This document shows positions 33,944-41,441 of a DNA stretch of 64,000 bases, one piece after another. Both the position numbers and the translations under genes were made by a program. The DNA is from CBDHGY01 sp965263325 (GTDB lineage: Bacteria > Pseudomonadota > Alphaproteobacteria > Caulobacterales > Hyphomonadaceae), in the NCBI GenBank assembly GCA_965263325.1, contig CBDHGY010000002.1:2852001-2916000 (forward strand), in the 5' to 3' direction. Position 1 is the stretch's first letter. Each line of letters begins with the position of its first letter. The notes under the pieces were generated by a model that saw only the letters and a list, made by a program, of their open reading frames with translations, ran no database searches and was not told where the DNA came from.

Positions 33944-35026
33944 TTAAACGGCGTCCCTCAGTAATTTTGCCGATGCTTCCGGCATGACATCCACCGTAAA
34001 GACGCGTGTCGTTTGTTCAACGCCAGCAAGATATTTTATGCGTCCAGCTGAACGCATAAACGGGAAATACTGAACAGTGAATTGATAGCTGCCATCATTT
34101 TTCAGAGGGGCCGCATTCAAATTCATGACATAGGGCATTGGTTGACCGAATAGCGCGTCGTACCGCTTCGTCATTTCGCCCAACATAGTCGCAAGACATT
34201 CAATTTCTTCAGATGTCATTTCCCATGGGCCTGCGCGGTGAGCTTCCGTTGTGATCCAAGCTTCGTACGGGAACCGGGCATATGGCGGAACAAAGGATGT
34301 CACAGGACCGGCGCGGCTAATCAAGAAAGCATCCCCCCATCGTTCGCGCTCAGCATTCAAATCATATCCCTCTGAGAACGCCGTTGCCGCAAAAGCTTGA
34401 GGCTGCGGCACATGCGGGAAGGCGTACAATTGCCCGTGTGGATGATGCAGGGTGACGCCAACAGCTTCGCCGCGGCTTTCATAAGGCAGCACATAGTTTG
34501 CGCCGGCATCAAAATGGGCTTTGTATCTGTCGATCACCGCCTCGAGATACAATATCCGTCGTTCCTGGCTCAGCGTCGCCATACTGCCGTCGGGCTCCGG
34601 CGCATAAACAATCACATCACATGCGCCTGTTGCGCGGGCTTCTTGCCAAGTTGTATTGCCCGGTTCCGGCGAGTCCGGATGCAGGCTCGTGAACCGGTTA
34701 CCAAATATCGCAAGCTCGAAATTCTCGAATGGAATTTCTGTTATGGAGCCTCCGGGCTTGGCAGGCGCGAGCGGGTCATCTGCCGCATTCGGTTTAAAGG
34801 TTCGGTTCTGGCGGTGAGGAGAGTAAATGGCCCAACTGTCCAGCAACGGATGATGGCGCAGCACGGATCCGGTCGCGATGGGGTCCGTAAACTCCTCCAT
34901 CGGCTCGCCTTCATGCGGCGCGTAACCATAAAGATAGAGCGCGCGTCCATCGGCTTTGGGATGCAGCCGGCGGTGATAAGTTCGCGCAATACCGTCGATG
35001 CGCTGCTGCGCCGGAGATAATGTCAT
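33944..35026 (-). CDS. galT: Galactose-1-phosphate uridylyltransferase
   Basis: 360 residues. HIT-superfamily enzyme exchanging UMP between UDP-glucose and galactose-1-phosphate. The active-site HPHGQLYAFPHVP (nucleophile His of HPH) is at about residue 195; the N-terminal half has HHPLLDSWAIYSPHRQNR and a PFENFELAIFGNRF segment. Its stop abuts galK and its start lies five bases after marR. No galE is present in the window. Confidence 0.95.
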   Translation of the reverse strand: MTLSPAQQRIDGIARTYHRRLHPKADGRALYLYGYAPHEGEPMEEFTDPIATGSVLRHHPLLDSWAIYSPHRQNRTFKPNAADDPLAPAKPGGSITEIPFENFELAIFGNRFTSLHPDSPEPGNTTWQEARATGACDVIVYAPEPDGSMATLSQERRILYLEAVIDRYKAHFDAGANYVLPYESRGEAVGVTLHHPHGQLYAFPHVPQPQAFAATAFSEGYDLNAERERWGDAFLISRAGPVTSFVPPYARFPYEAWITTEAHRAGPWEMTSEEIECLATMLGEMTKRYDALFGQPMPYVMNLNAAPLKNDGSYQFTVQYFPFMRSAGRIKYLAGVEQTTRVFTVDVMPEASAKLLRDAV

Positions 35027-35031
35027 TGGCG

Positions 35032-35505
35032 TCAGCCTAGCCCGTCTCGCTCGTTTCGTTGATTATCTAATACTTCGCGCAAATGCTGCAAGCCGGGGAT
35101 AAGGGCACGAAGTTGTTTTTCGTCGAGCAAGGTTAGCAAGTCTGCCAGCGCCGGCGTGGTTTTTGCGGCTGCGGCGTCGCGGGCTTTGCGACCTTCCCGG
35201 GTGATGGTTACGAATTTCTGGCGGCGATCAGTCTCTCCAGGTGTCACGGCTACGTACCCTTTGGATTGAAGCTTGGAGACGATGGCCGTCATGGATGGCT
35301 TTGTCATCTGAAAAATTCGGGCGAGATGCGACGGCGTTTTATTATCTCCCATGCGCATAAAGTGGTTGAGCAGCGCGTATTCCGAGCCATTCAGTTCTGG
35401 CGCAAGAATGCGCTGAAACTCTGTTGACGCTAAACTGTCGATGATGCCGATTTCTGTAAATAGACCAAGCAGCCAGCTGGGATCGGATTTTGATTTCTGT
35501 GTCAT
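35032..35505 (-). CDS. MarR-family transcriptional regulator
   Basis: 157 residues with a winged helix-turn-helix (NKTPSHLARIFQMTKPSMTAIVSKLQSKGYV, about residues 52-84, then the wing TPGETDRRQKFV). MarR dimers bind inverted repeats and release them on ligand or oxidant binding. It overlaps the nitroreductase stop by four bases (ATGA) and sits between it and galT. The doubled palindrome at 36666-36707 in the promoter of this operon is the obvious candidate operator, implying autoregulation. Confidence 0.92.
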   Translation of the reverse strand: MTQKSKSDPSWLLGLFTEIGIIDSLASTEFQRILAPELNGSEYALLNHFMRMGDNKTPSHLARIFQMTKPSMTAIVSKLQSKGYVAVTPGETDRRQKFVTITREGRKARDAAAAKTTPALADLLTLLDEKQLRALIPGLQHLREVLDNQRNERDGLG

Positions 35506-36650
35506 GCGTCTTGATTAACGAGCCTTGACGAAAGAGGCCAGCGCGGGGATGCAGGCGGAAACTTCGCATATCCAACGCGGCCCAACATTTGAACCGTTCC
35601 GCCCGCGGTGCCCAGCGCCGAGTGAATCTGGGCATACGGCTCTTCCATTTCTGGAAACTCCTGCAGGCATTGGCTGAGCGGGTGTATGCCAAGGCCCTCT
35701 GATTGCGCGGCAAGGTTCAGGCGAACCCAGGCCGCGCCGGCGTCGAGCTGGTCCTTGCGCGAGTTTCCGGGAGACGTGATCCAGACAAAGCCGCGGGCTG
35801 TGTGAATGATGTCTCGGTACATTTCGATGCCTTGCTTAAACGCCATGCTGCCAGGTGTATCGAGGCCTTTATGGGTGACAATCCCTGTCATATTCATAAG
35901 ACCCATAGCCATTCCGCCCATTTCGATTCCGTCAGGGTTGTTTGCGACGGCGCGGTTTCCAATACGCATAAGGTCGATGCTTTCGCGGCGTGTGGCAGCG
36001 GTTTCGTATTCAATCATCCAGGCAAGCCAAGCGATTTCGATAACTCGTTGGTTGAAAGCAGCCTCATTCGAGCTGCCGATAATGAGATCAGACTTTGCCG
36101 CGCGCGTGACATCCTCAAGTGTTTCGCGACTAACTGGCCGATTGCTAAAGGGTTCCTTCAGAGAGCGACGGTCTAATATGGAGGTGAATAGGGGATCCTT
36201 GGTTGTGCTCGCTTGCGTGAATGTGACTTGAGCAATCCGGTTCCCATTGAGATTGGATAGAGGTTCGCCGTCTGGAAACGCTTCAATATCCGCCCGAAAC
36301 CCTTTTTCAGCGGCGGCCTGACGTAGCAATTCGAGCATGCACCCAAAACCAATCGTGATCTGTCGATTGTATGGGTCGGTATGTGGAAGCAAGCGATCAA
36401 GATCCGCGTACACATCAATCTTATCATCGTCGACGAGTTCAAACCACCAGGGCTGACGATTGTGAGGGTTCGGCGCGAGGATGGCATAGGCAAGCGCATC
36501 AAGCCGCGCGTCGCCAAAGCTTTCGCCCGCTTGCGTCCAAGGTTCCCGCGCGCGCGATGTTCCGGGATACCACGCATACCCGCTGACCCCGATACCTGCG
36601 ACCAGTACGCTGGCAGCTCCTGTTTTCAAAAATGCGCGTCTGTTTGGCAT
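35502..36650 (-). CDS. Acg-like nitroreductase with Tat signal
   Basis: 382 residues. The N-terminus RRAFLKTGAASVLVAGIG is a twin-arginine signal, so the cofactor-loaded protein is probably exported folded. The rest fits the nitroreductase/Acg group: AYAILAPNPHNRQPWWFEL near residue 55 (FMN contact), LDRRSLKEPFSNRP, and a C-terminal GLGIHPLSQCLQEFPEM. Acg-type proteins bind FMN but often lack standard reductase activity. It is first in the operon with marR, galT and galK. Confidence 0.82.
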   Translation of the reverse strand: MPNRRAFLKTGAASVLVAGIGVSGYAWYPGTSRAREPWTQAGESFGDARLDALAYAILAPNPHNRQPWWFELVDDDKIDVYADLDRLLPHTDPYNRQITIGFGCMLELLRQAAAEKGFRADIEAFPDGEPLSNLNGNRIAQVTFTQASTTKDPLFTSILDRRSLKEPFSNRPVSRETLEDVTRAAKSDLIIGSSNEAAFNQRVIEIAWLAWMIEYETAATRRESIDLMRIGNRAVANNPDGIEMGGMAMGLMNMTGIVTHKGLDTPGSMAFKQGIEMYRDIIHTARGFVWITSPGNSRKDQLDAGAAWVRLNLAAQSEGLGIHPLSQCLQEFPEMEEPYAQIHSALGTAGGTVQMLGRVGYAKFPPASPRWPLSSRLVNQDA

Positions 36651-36665
36651 GGCTACGTCCCTATA

Positions 36666-36707
36666 TTAGTTAGCTTCCTAACTATAATAGTTAGTTGACT
36701 AACTAAG
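36666..36707 (-). promoter_or_regulatory. Doubled MarR-type operator with overlapping promoter
   Basis: Two inverted repeats with four-base spacers: TTAGTTAG-N4-CTAACTA (36666-36684) and TAGTTAG-N4-CTAACTAA (36688-36706). Their centres are 21 bp apart, two helical turns. On the minus strand a TTGACT (36711-36706) and TATTAT (36689-36684) spaced 16 bases form a plausible promoter overlapped by the repeats, 34 bases before the nitroreductase ATG. Repression by the MarR protein of the operon is inferred. Confidence 0.75.
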
Positions 36708-36796
36708 TCAAGGCGGAATTTTACGGTGGAATTCCAGGCGATGGCTTGCAGGGCAAGGCTGGAACCTTACAATCCTGTTATCTGAGGGGATGAAGA

Positions 36797-37810
36797 ATGG
36801 CAGGCCAAGCGCTTCAAAAACGGCTGCGAACACCGGTGCTCCTGATCATGGGATTGATCGCTGCCGGTGCGCTTGCGGTATGGTCGTCGGGATGGTTGTC
36901 GGTAAAAGAGGTGCGCAGCGGGATTTTAACGGCGCGGCAGATTCCCGGTGAGCAGTATAACTGGATGCTCAGGAACGATTTGCTCGGTGCAGCTGAGCGC
37001 GTCTTCTATTATTCAGATGATTCCGGAAAACCCTATACGGAGAGCGGCAATCTTCTGACCAATCAGTTCGTCGGAGCGTGGTGGAAGGAAGATGGTGAAC
37101 TCGAGACGGGTTGGATTCGGATTGGTGAGATCTGCCGCATCGAGAAAACGCGAACCGCGTCCGATGTCGAAGAGAATATGTATACGATCCACACATTCGG
37201 CGACGACAGCTGGCTGCGAATTCTGCTGCCGAAATCCGGCGGTATTGACGGGGAATTCGTGGCGCGGATGAATTATCTGAACGATGAGAAGATGCATACC
37301 GAGGTGCGCGCTGCCTGCGATGAAAGCCGCGAGCCCGACTGGGAAAAAATTGCGGCGCGCAACGGCATTCAAAAGCGCATTGTTGGCCCCGATGCCATCA
37401 GCCAACGTCAATTGTCCTGGCTACGTCACAATGATTTTCTATCGCGAGAGGAGGAGATTTTGAGCTTCTACTCGCACGGCCATTATTCAATCGCGACGGG
37501 CGGCCTGTTATTGACCGATACCCATTTTGGAGGATGGACGGAAGACACAGATGGTTTGCACAGCTGGTGGTTTGAGTTTGGCAAGATTTGTGAAGTCAAA
37601 TTGAAAAACAAAGCAACCAAAACCAAAGGCCCGCTTTTCAGAATTGATAGCCAGGACAATTGGTTTCAGTTTCATTTGCCAGATGATGATGAGGAAAGTC
37701 TCGAACTCATTGCGCAAGTTAAAACGATGAACAGCGCCGCCCAGACAAATGAGATGGGCACAGCATGCGCGTCATTTTTGGAAGAGCAGTCCAGCGAAGA
37801 CGAAACCTAA
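36797..37810 (+). CDS. Membrane-anchored protein with two tandem similar domains, unknown
   Basis: 337 residues. One N-terminal membrane helix (about 13-32) is followed by two related domains. In the first, ERVFYYSDDSGKPY...GNLLTNQFVGAWW...GWIRIGEICRIE; in the second, EEILSFYSHGHYSIATGGLLLTDTHFGGW...WWFEFGKICEVK. Both end with a paired Cys motif (AACDES, TACASF). The shape recalls PH-like beta sandwiches, but no family was recognised. GAGGGG precedes the ATG. Its stop shares CTAA with the convergent PBP gene. Confidence 0.75.
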   Translation: MAGQALQKRLRTPVLLIMGLIAAGALAVWSSGWLSVKEVRSGILTARQIPGEQYNWMLRNDLLGAAERVFYYSDDSGKPYTESGNLLTNQFVGAWWKEDGELETGWIRIGEICRIEKTRTASDVEENMYTIHTFGDDSWLRILLPKSGGIDGEFVARMNYLNDEKMHTEVRAACDESREPDWEKIAARNGIQKRIVGPDAISQRQLSWLRHNDFLSREEEILSFYSHGHYSIATGGLLLTDTHFGGWTEDTDGLHSWWFEFGKICEVKLKNKATKTKGPLFRIDSQDNWFQFHLPDDDEESLELIAQVKTMNSAAQTNEMGTACASFLEEQSSEDET

Positions 37811-39828
37811 GGGCTTCCGGGCTGGGCTCCGCCGCCTGCGCGGGCTGATTGATGGTTTTCAACGGTTCGAAAGGCGTTTGCGAGATTTCGGTAAAAGGCA
37901 ATCCGAGTTTCTGCCGCTGAGCTCGGTGCCACGATCCCTTCAGCACCGCTGAGCGGTGCGTGCGGTTCGTCCTGCAGCGCAAGGGCGGTGATATCTCGGA
38001 ACAGGCGCGTCGGCAGACCACCGCCCGTAACTTCGTTCATGGGGCTGTTATCATCATTGCCAACCCAGACGCCGGTGACTGTTTTTGACGTAAAACCAAC
38101 GAACCAGGCATCGCGCCAATCCTGGCTCGTTCCTGTTTTGCCGGCAACGGTCCATCCGTCGATCCTTGCGCCTGTACCTGTGCCGGTTTGGACCGCGCGT
38201 GCCATCATCGCGTTCATCTTGCGCGTCAGGCTTGGCGGATAGACGGATTTCGGCTCATATTCCTGTCGCTCGTAAAGCACGGTGCCGCGGGAGTCTTCGA
38301 TGCGCTGAATGAAGTAGGGATCAAGCCTCGCCCCATCGCGCGCGAACACGCCATATGCCCGGGTCAGTTCATACAAATTCACCACTTCTGATCCGAGAGC
38401 GATGGAGGGCAGGGGTTTCATATCTGAACGAATGCCAAAATTCTTTGCAAGGCGAATGACTTTCTCTTCACCAACCTCCTGCGCCAGTTGAGCTGCCACC
38501 GTATTGAGCGATGTTGCAAAGGCTTCAGATATTGTCACAGGCCCAAGGAATTGATCGGGAATGTAGTTCACAGGTTTCCAGTTATCGATCTCGATCGGCT
38601 CATCGACCCGGACATCGTAAAGATCGGTCCCTTCCTGCAAGGCGGCTGCGTAAACAAATGGCTTAAAGCTGGAACCGGGCTGGCGCATGGCCTGAACAGC
38701 GCGGTTATATGAACTTTCCTCATAATTGAGACCGCCAATGAGCGCAGCAACTCGCCCATCGCTGCGCATGATCACGGCCGCTGCCTGAGTGGCTTTTGCT
38801 TGGCTGCCTTCTTCTTCCATGCGCTTGATGAACGCGTCCGTTGCGGCGCGCTGCAAATCCGGCTCGATGGTGATTTGAACGATGAGGTCACCCGGGGCGG
38901 ACGGCAGCACCGAGTCGATTTTTGTTTTTACCGTATCGAGAATATATCCAAATCGCGGGTCTTCGAAGTCCTGCTCCACAATGACAATTTCTTTGTCCCG
39001 CTCGACTTCCTTTTCAGGTCCGGTGAGCAAGCCTGTTTCAACCATACGCTCGAGCACATAATCACGCCGACCGAGGGCGCCTTCGAGATTTTTGTTGAGT
39101 GCCCAGCGTGAAGGCGCTTTCACGATACCCGCCAGCAACGCCGCCTCACCGATGGTGAGCTCGGTTGCGGGCTTTCCAAAGTATCCTTCCGCCGCAGCAG
39201 AAAGACCATAAAAACTTGATCCGAAATAGGCACGGTTCAGATAGAGCTCCAGGATTTCGTCCTTGGTGAGACGCTCTTCAAGTTCGCGGGCGAGCCGCAC
39301 TTCCTGAAACTTTCGCTTATAGGTTTGCTCAGGAGACAAGATGAGGTTCTTGATCAGCTGCTGGGTTAGCGTTGATGCGCCAGAGACGGTTCGCCCATTC
39401 CACCAATTGGTCCAGGCAGCACGCAGGATCGCTGTCGTATCTGCGCCGTCATGTTCGTAAAATCGCTTGTCTTCTGCGGCGATAAATGCGCCGGGGATGT
39501 GATCGGCAAGTTCTTCGACGCGCACAGCTCGGCCATATCTCGGCCCGCGTACAGCGATCGTCTCCCCTTCCAGGTCGACAAATTCGATCGAGGCCTCACG
39601 CCCGGCCGTCCACAGCTCCTCCGTAGGCGGAAGTTCCGGCATGCCCACAAATAAGGATCGATACCATATGAACACCGCGATCGCACCAACTGCGAACATG
39701 CCTAGCGTGCCGATGATACCGCCCCGAATGAGTTGATACCGCAAGGAGCGCTCAGGTTTCACAGGACGCAGATCCGTTGCCGCGGCAGCGTTGCCGACTA
39801 AGTCCTCAGATCTGCGCGTTCCGCCCAT
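37807..39828 (-). CDS. Penicillin-binding protein 1A-type bifunctional transglycosylase/transpeptidase
   Basis: 673 residues. A membrane helix at about 35-55 is followed by the GT51 domain with EDKRFYEHDG, TLTQQLIKN, RKFQEVRLARELE and the catalytic Glu of AAEDKRF, and a transpeptidase with S-S-F-K (QPGSSFKPF), S-L-N (SLNTVAAQ) and K-T-G (AGKTGTSQDWRDAWF). It polymerises and crosslinks peptidoglycan in the periplasm. Length and motifs fit class A PBPs of alphaproteobacteria. Confidence 0.94.
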   Translation of the reverse strand: MGGTRRSEDLVGNAAAATDLRPVKPERSLRYQLIRGGIIGTLGMFAVGAIAVFIWYRSLFVGMPELPPTEELWTAGREASIEFVDLEGETIAVRGPRYGRAVRVEELADHIPGAFIAAEDKRFYEHDGADTTAILRAAWTNWWNGRTVSGASTLTQQLIKNLILSPEQTYKRKFQEVRLARELEERLTKDEILELYLNRAYFGSSFYGLSAAAEGYFGKPATELTIGEAALLAGIVKAPSRWALNKNLEGALGRRDYVLERMVETGLLTGPEKEVERDKEIVIVEQDFEDPRFGYILDTVKTKIDSVLPSAPGDLIVQITIEPDLQRAATDAFIKRMEEEGSQAKATQAAAVIMRSDGRVAALIGGLNYEESSYNRAVQAMRQPGSSFKPFVYAAALQEGTDLYDVRVDEPIEIDNWKPVNYIPDQFLGPVTISEAFATSLNTVAAQLAQEVGEEKVIRLAKNFGIRSDMKPLPSIALGSEVVNLYELTRAYGVFARDGARLDPYFIQRIEDSRGTVLYERQEYEPKSVYPPSLTRKMNAMMARAVQTGTGTGARIDGWTVAGKTGTSQDWRDAWFVGFTSKTVTGVWVGNDDNSPMNEVTGGGLPTRLFRDITALALQDEPHAPLSGAEGIVAPSSAAETRIAFYRNLANAFRTVENHQSARAGGGAQPGSP

Positions 39829-39986
39829 GACTAAATGCGCTCGTGTGTGGCTAGGTACAATGGTTCAGCGGTAACCCTATACCGCGCTGCTTAATAGAGA
39901 TGTAATTGCGGCGGGGTGAAGGCGGAATGAATACTTCTGTGACCCATTATGCTAGGAGTGGGACCGGAATCGATGGAGGCGTATAG

Positions 39987-40229
39987 ATGACACTCGAACC
40001 TTACGAATTAGCAATCGAGGCTGCGCGATCAGAGCTTGAAGAGGCGCGAGAGAGTCTGAATGCGCAGATAGTATCTTATCCGAGCCCGATTTCTGGATGT
40101 GATATTCAGTTTAATCGGTTGCTGAGCGATCGCATACGAATTTCCAAAGCTTTAGCAGCGCTCGCCAGTGAGCCGTTTGTTGCCACGCCGCGAATTCTGA
40201 CGCCGGGCGCTGTTTCAGAGAGTAGGTAA
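39987..40229 (+). CDS. Small hypothetical protein
   Basis: 80 residues with GGAGG eight bases before the ATG. The first half is a charged helix (EARSELEEARESLNAQI); no membrane segment or known domain. It stands alone between two minus-strand genes. Confidence 0.6.
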   Translation: MTLEPYELAIEAARSELEEARESLNAQIVSYPSPISGCDIQFNRLLSDRIRISKALAALASEPFVATPRILTPGAVSESR

Positions 40230-40266
40230 AAAGCGGTCTTAAGCCCCGCTGAACGCCAAAGCTGTC

Positions 40267-41310
40267 TTAGTTTTCAGGCTTGGTTGCTTCCAGGCTGCCG
40301 ACATTTAGGAGTTCTCGCATCGCGTCTGCCGATTTTTTCAAAAGCGCTTCGCGATGTTCCAAAGTATTGGCTGTCTGCGCATGTGTAGTCGAGAGCGCTT
40401 CGAATTCTTTCAGTTTCGCTGCAAGCTCTTCTCGCAGCGCGGCATTATTTTGTTCGCTTAGCTCAAGCTCAGATTTGATCTGGGTGAGCTCATGGTCTTT
40501 TGCTGAAAGTGCTTCATTTGCACTCGAAAGCTGAGCGCTTTTTTCTTCCAGCGTGAGAAGTGATTCAGAGTGAGATGCTGAAAGCGATTTTAGATCTCGC
40601 GCTTTTGCAGAAATTTCCTTCAAGAGCGAACCATTGTCTCGTTCTTTAGATGCAAGCGTTTCGCTGAGTTGGCTCACATCCTGGAATTTGATCGCAAGCT
40701 GTTCCTGCAAGGCGGAGCGGGCGTTCTCTGCATTCGCAAAATCATCTTCCAGTTTTGCGATGTATTGATCCTTAGCGAGAAGCTCGTCCTCAAATTGTTT
40801 CAATTGCGCAGCGTTTTCTTCCTGCGCTGTCGTCGATTGTGCTTCCGCGCGAGAGTGTTCCTCCAACGTCTCAGAAACAGCCGATAGTTCTTCCTGCAAC
40901 GACGTGATTTCATTTTCTCTTGCTAAGAGGGCATCCTTTAAGAGGCTCAATTCATCTGATCTTGCTGAAAGCTCTTCCTGGACCGCGGCATAGTTACTTT
41001 CGCGAGCGGCGAAATCTTCGCGCAGGGCGGCGATGTCGTTTTCTTTCGCCTGAAGTTCGTCCCGCATGGCGGCAAATTCACTCTCTAACGCGGCGAGTTG
41101 CTCGTTTTTTTCCGCCAGCACAGATTCTGCTTGATGGACAGTTTCGTCAGCCGGATCATGGTAATTTTCAAAAGTACCGTTCGCTTCGGGATATTCGTTT
41201 AAGCCAGACTCTTCGACAAGGTCGTCCTTTTGACCAAAGTCTGAAATGCGTAAGCGATTTCCGAAGACGTTCGCGCCGTTGCCATTCTTGTGAGATCGAA
41301 GTCCAAACAT
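40267..41310 (-). CDS. Coiled-coil protein, unknown
   Basis: 347 residues. After about 75 residues with a low-complexity acidic part comes a nearly continuous coiled coil (residues about 75-335) with repeated blocks such as LAALESEFAAMRDELQAKE and ITSLQEELSAVSETLEE. The start is taken as ATG at 41308-41310; a TTG 14 codons upstream would add a hydrophobic segment (LVFIGILVFYP) and turn it into a membrane-anchored form. Role could be scaffolding; no partner is evident. It lies beyond the PAS kinase gene on the same strand. Confidence 0.65.
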   Translation of the reverse strand: MFGLRSHKNGNGANVFGNRLRISDFGQKDDLVEESGLNEYPEANGTFENYHDPADETVHQAESVLAEKNEQLAALESEFAAMRDELQAKENDIAALREDFAARESNYAAVQEELSARSDELSLLKDALLARENEITSLQEELSAVSETLEEHSRAEAQSTTAQEENAAQLKQFEDELLAKDQYIAKLEDDFANAENARSALQEQLAIKFQDVSQLSETLASKERDNGSLLKEISAKARDLKSLSASHSESLLTLEEKSAQLSSANEALSAKDHELTQIKSELELSEQNNAALREELAAKLKEFEALSTTHAQTANTLEHREALLKKSADAMRELLNVGSLEATKPEN

Positions 41311-41441
41311 AGCCTGTGGATAAAAAACCAATATCCCGATAAATACCAGCAAAAATTGTTAACGAATGATAACAAAATAAAACGGCCCAAGATCGGAATG
41401 GTGTAACCCGCTGTTTTATATGGTTAATTCGTTTCTTGTGC

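Noticed and set aside
41311..41352. Upstream TTG start giving the coiled-coil protein a membrane helix
   Set aside because: No ribosome site was seen and the ATG at 41310 is the more common start type; left as an alternative.
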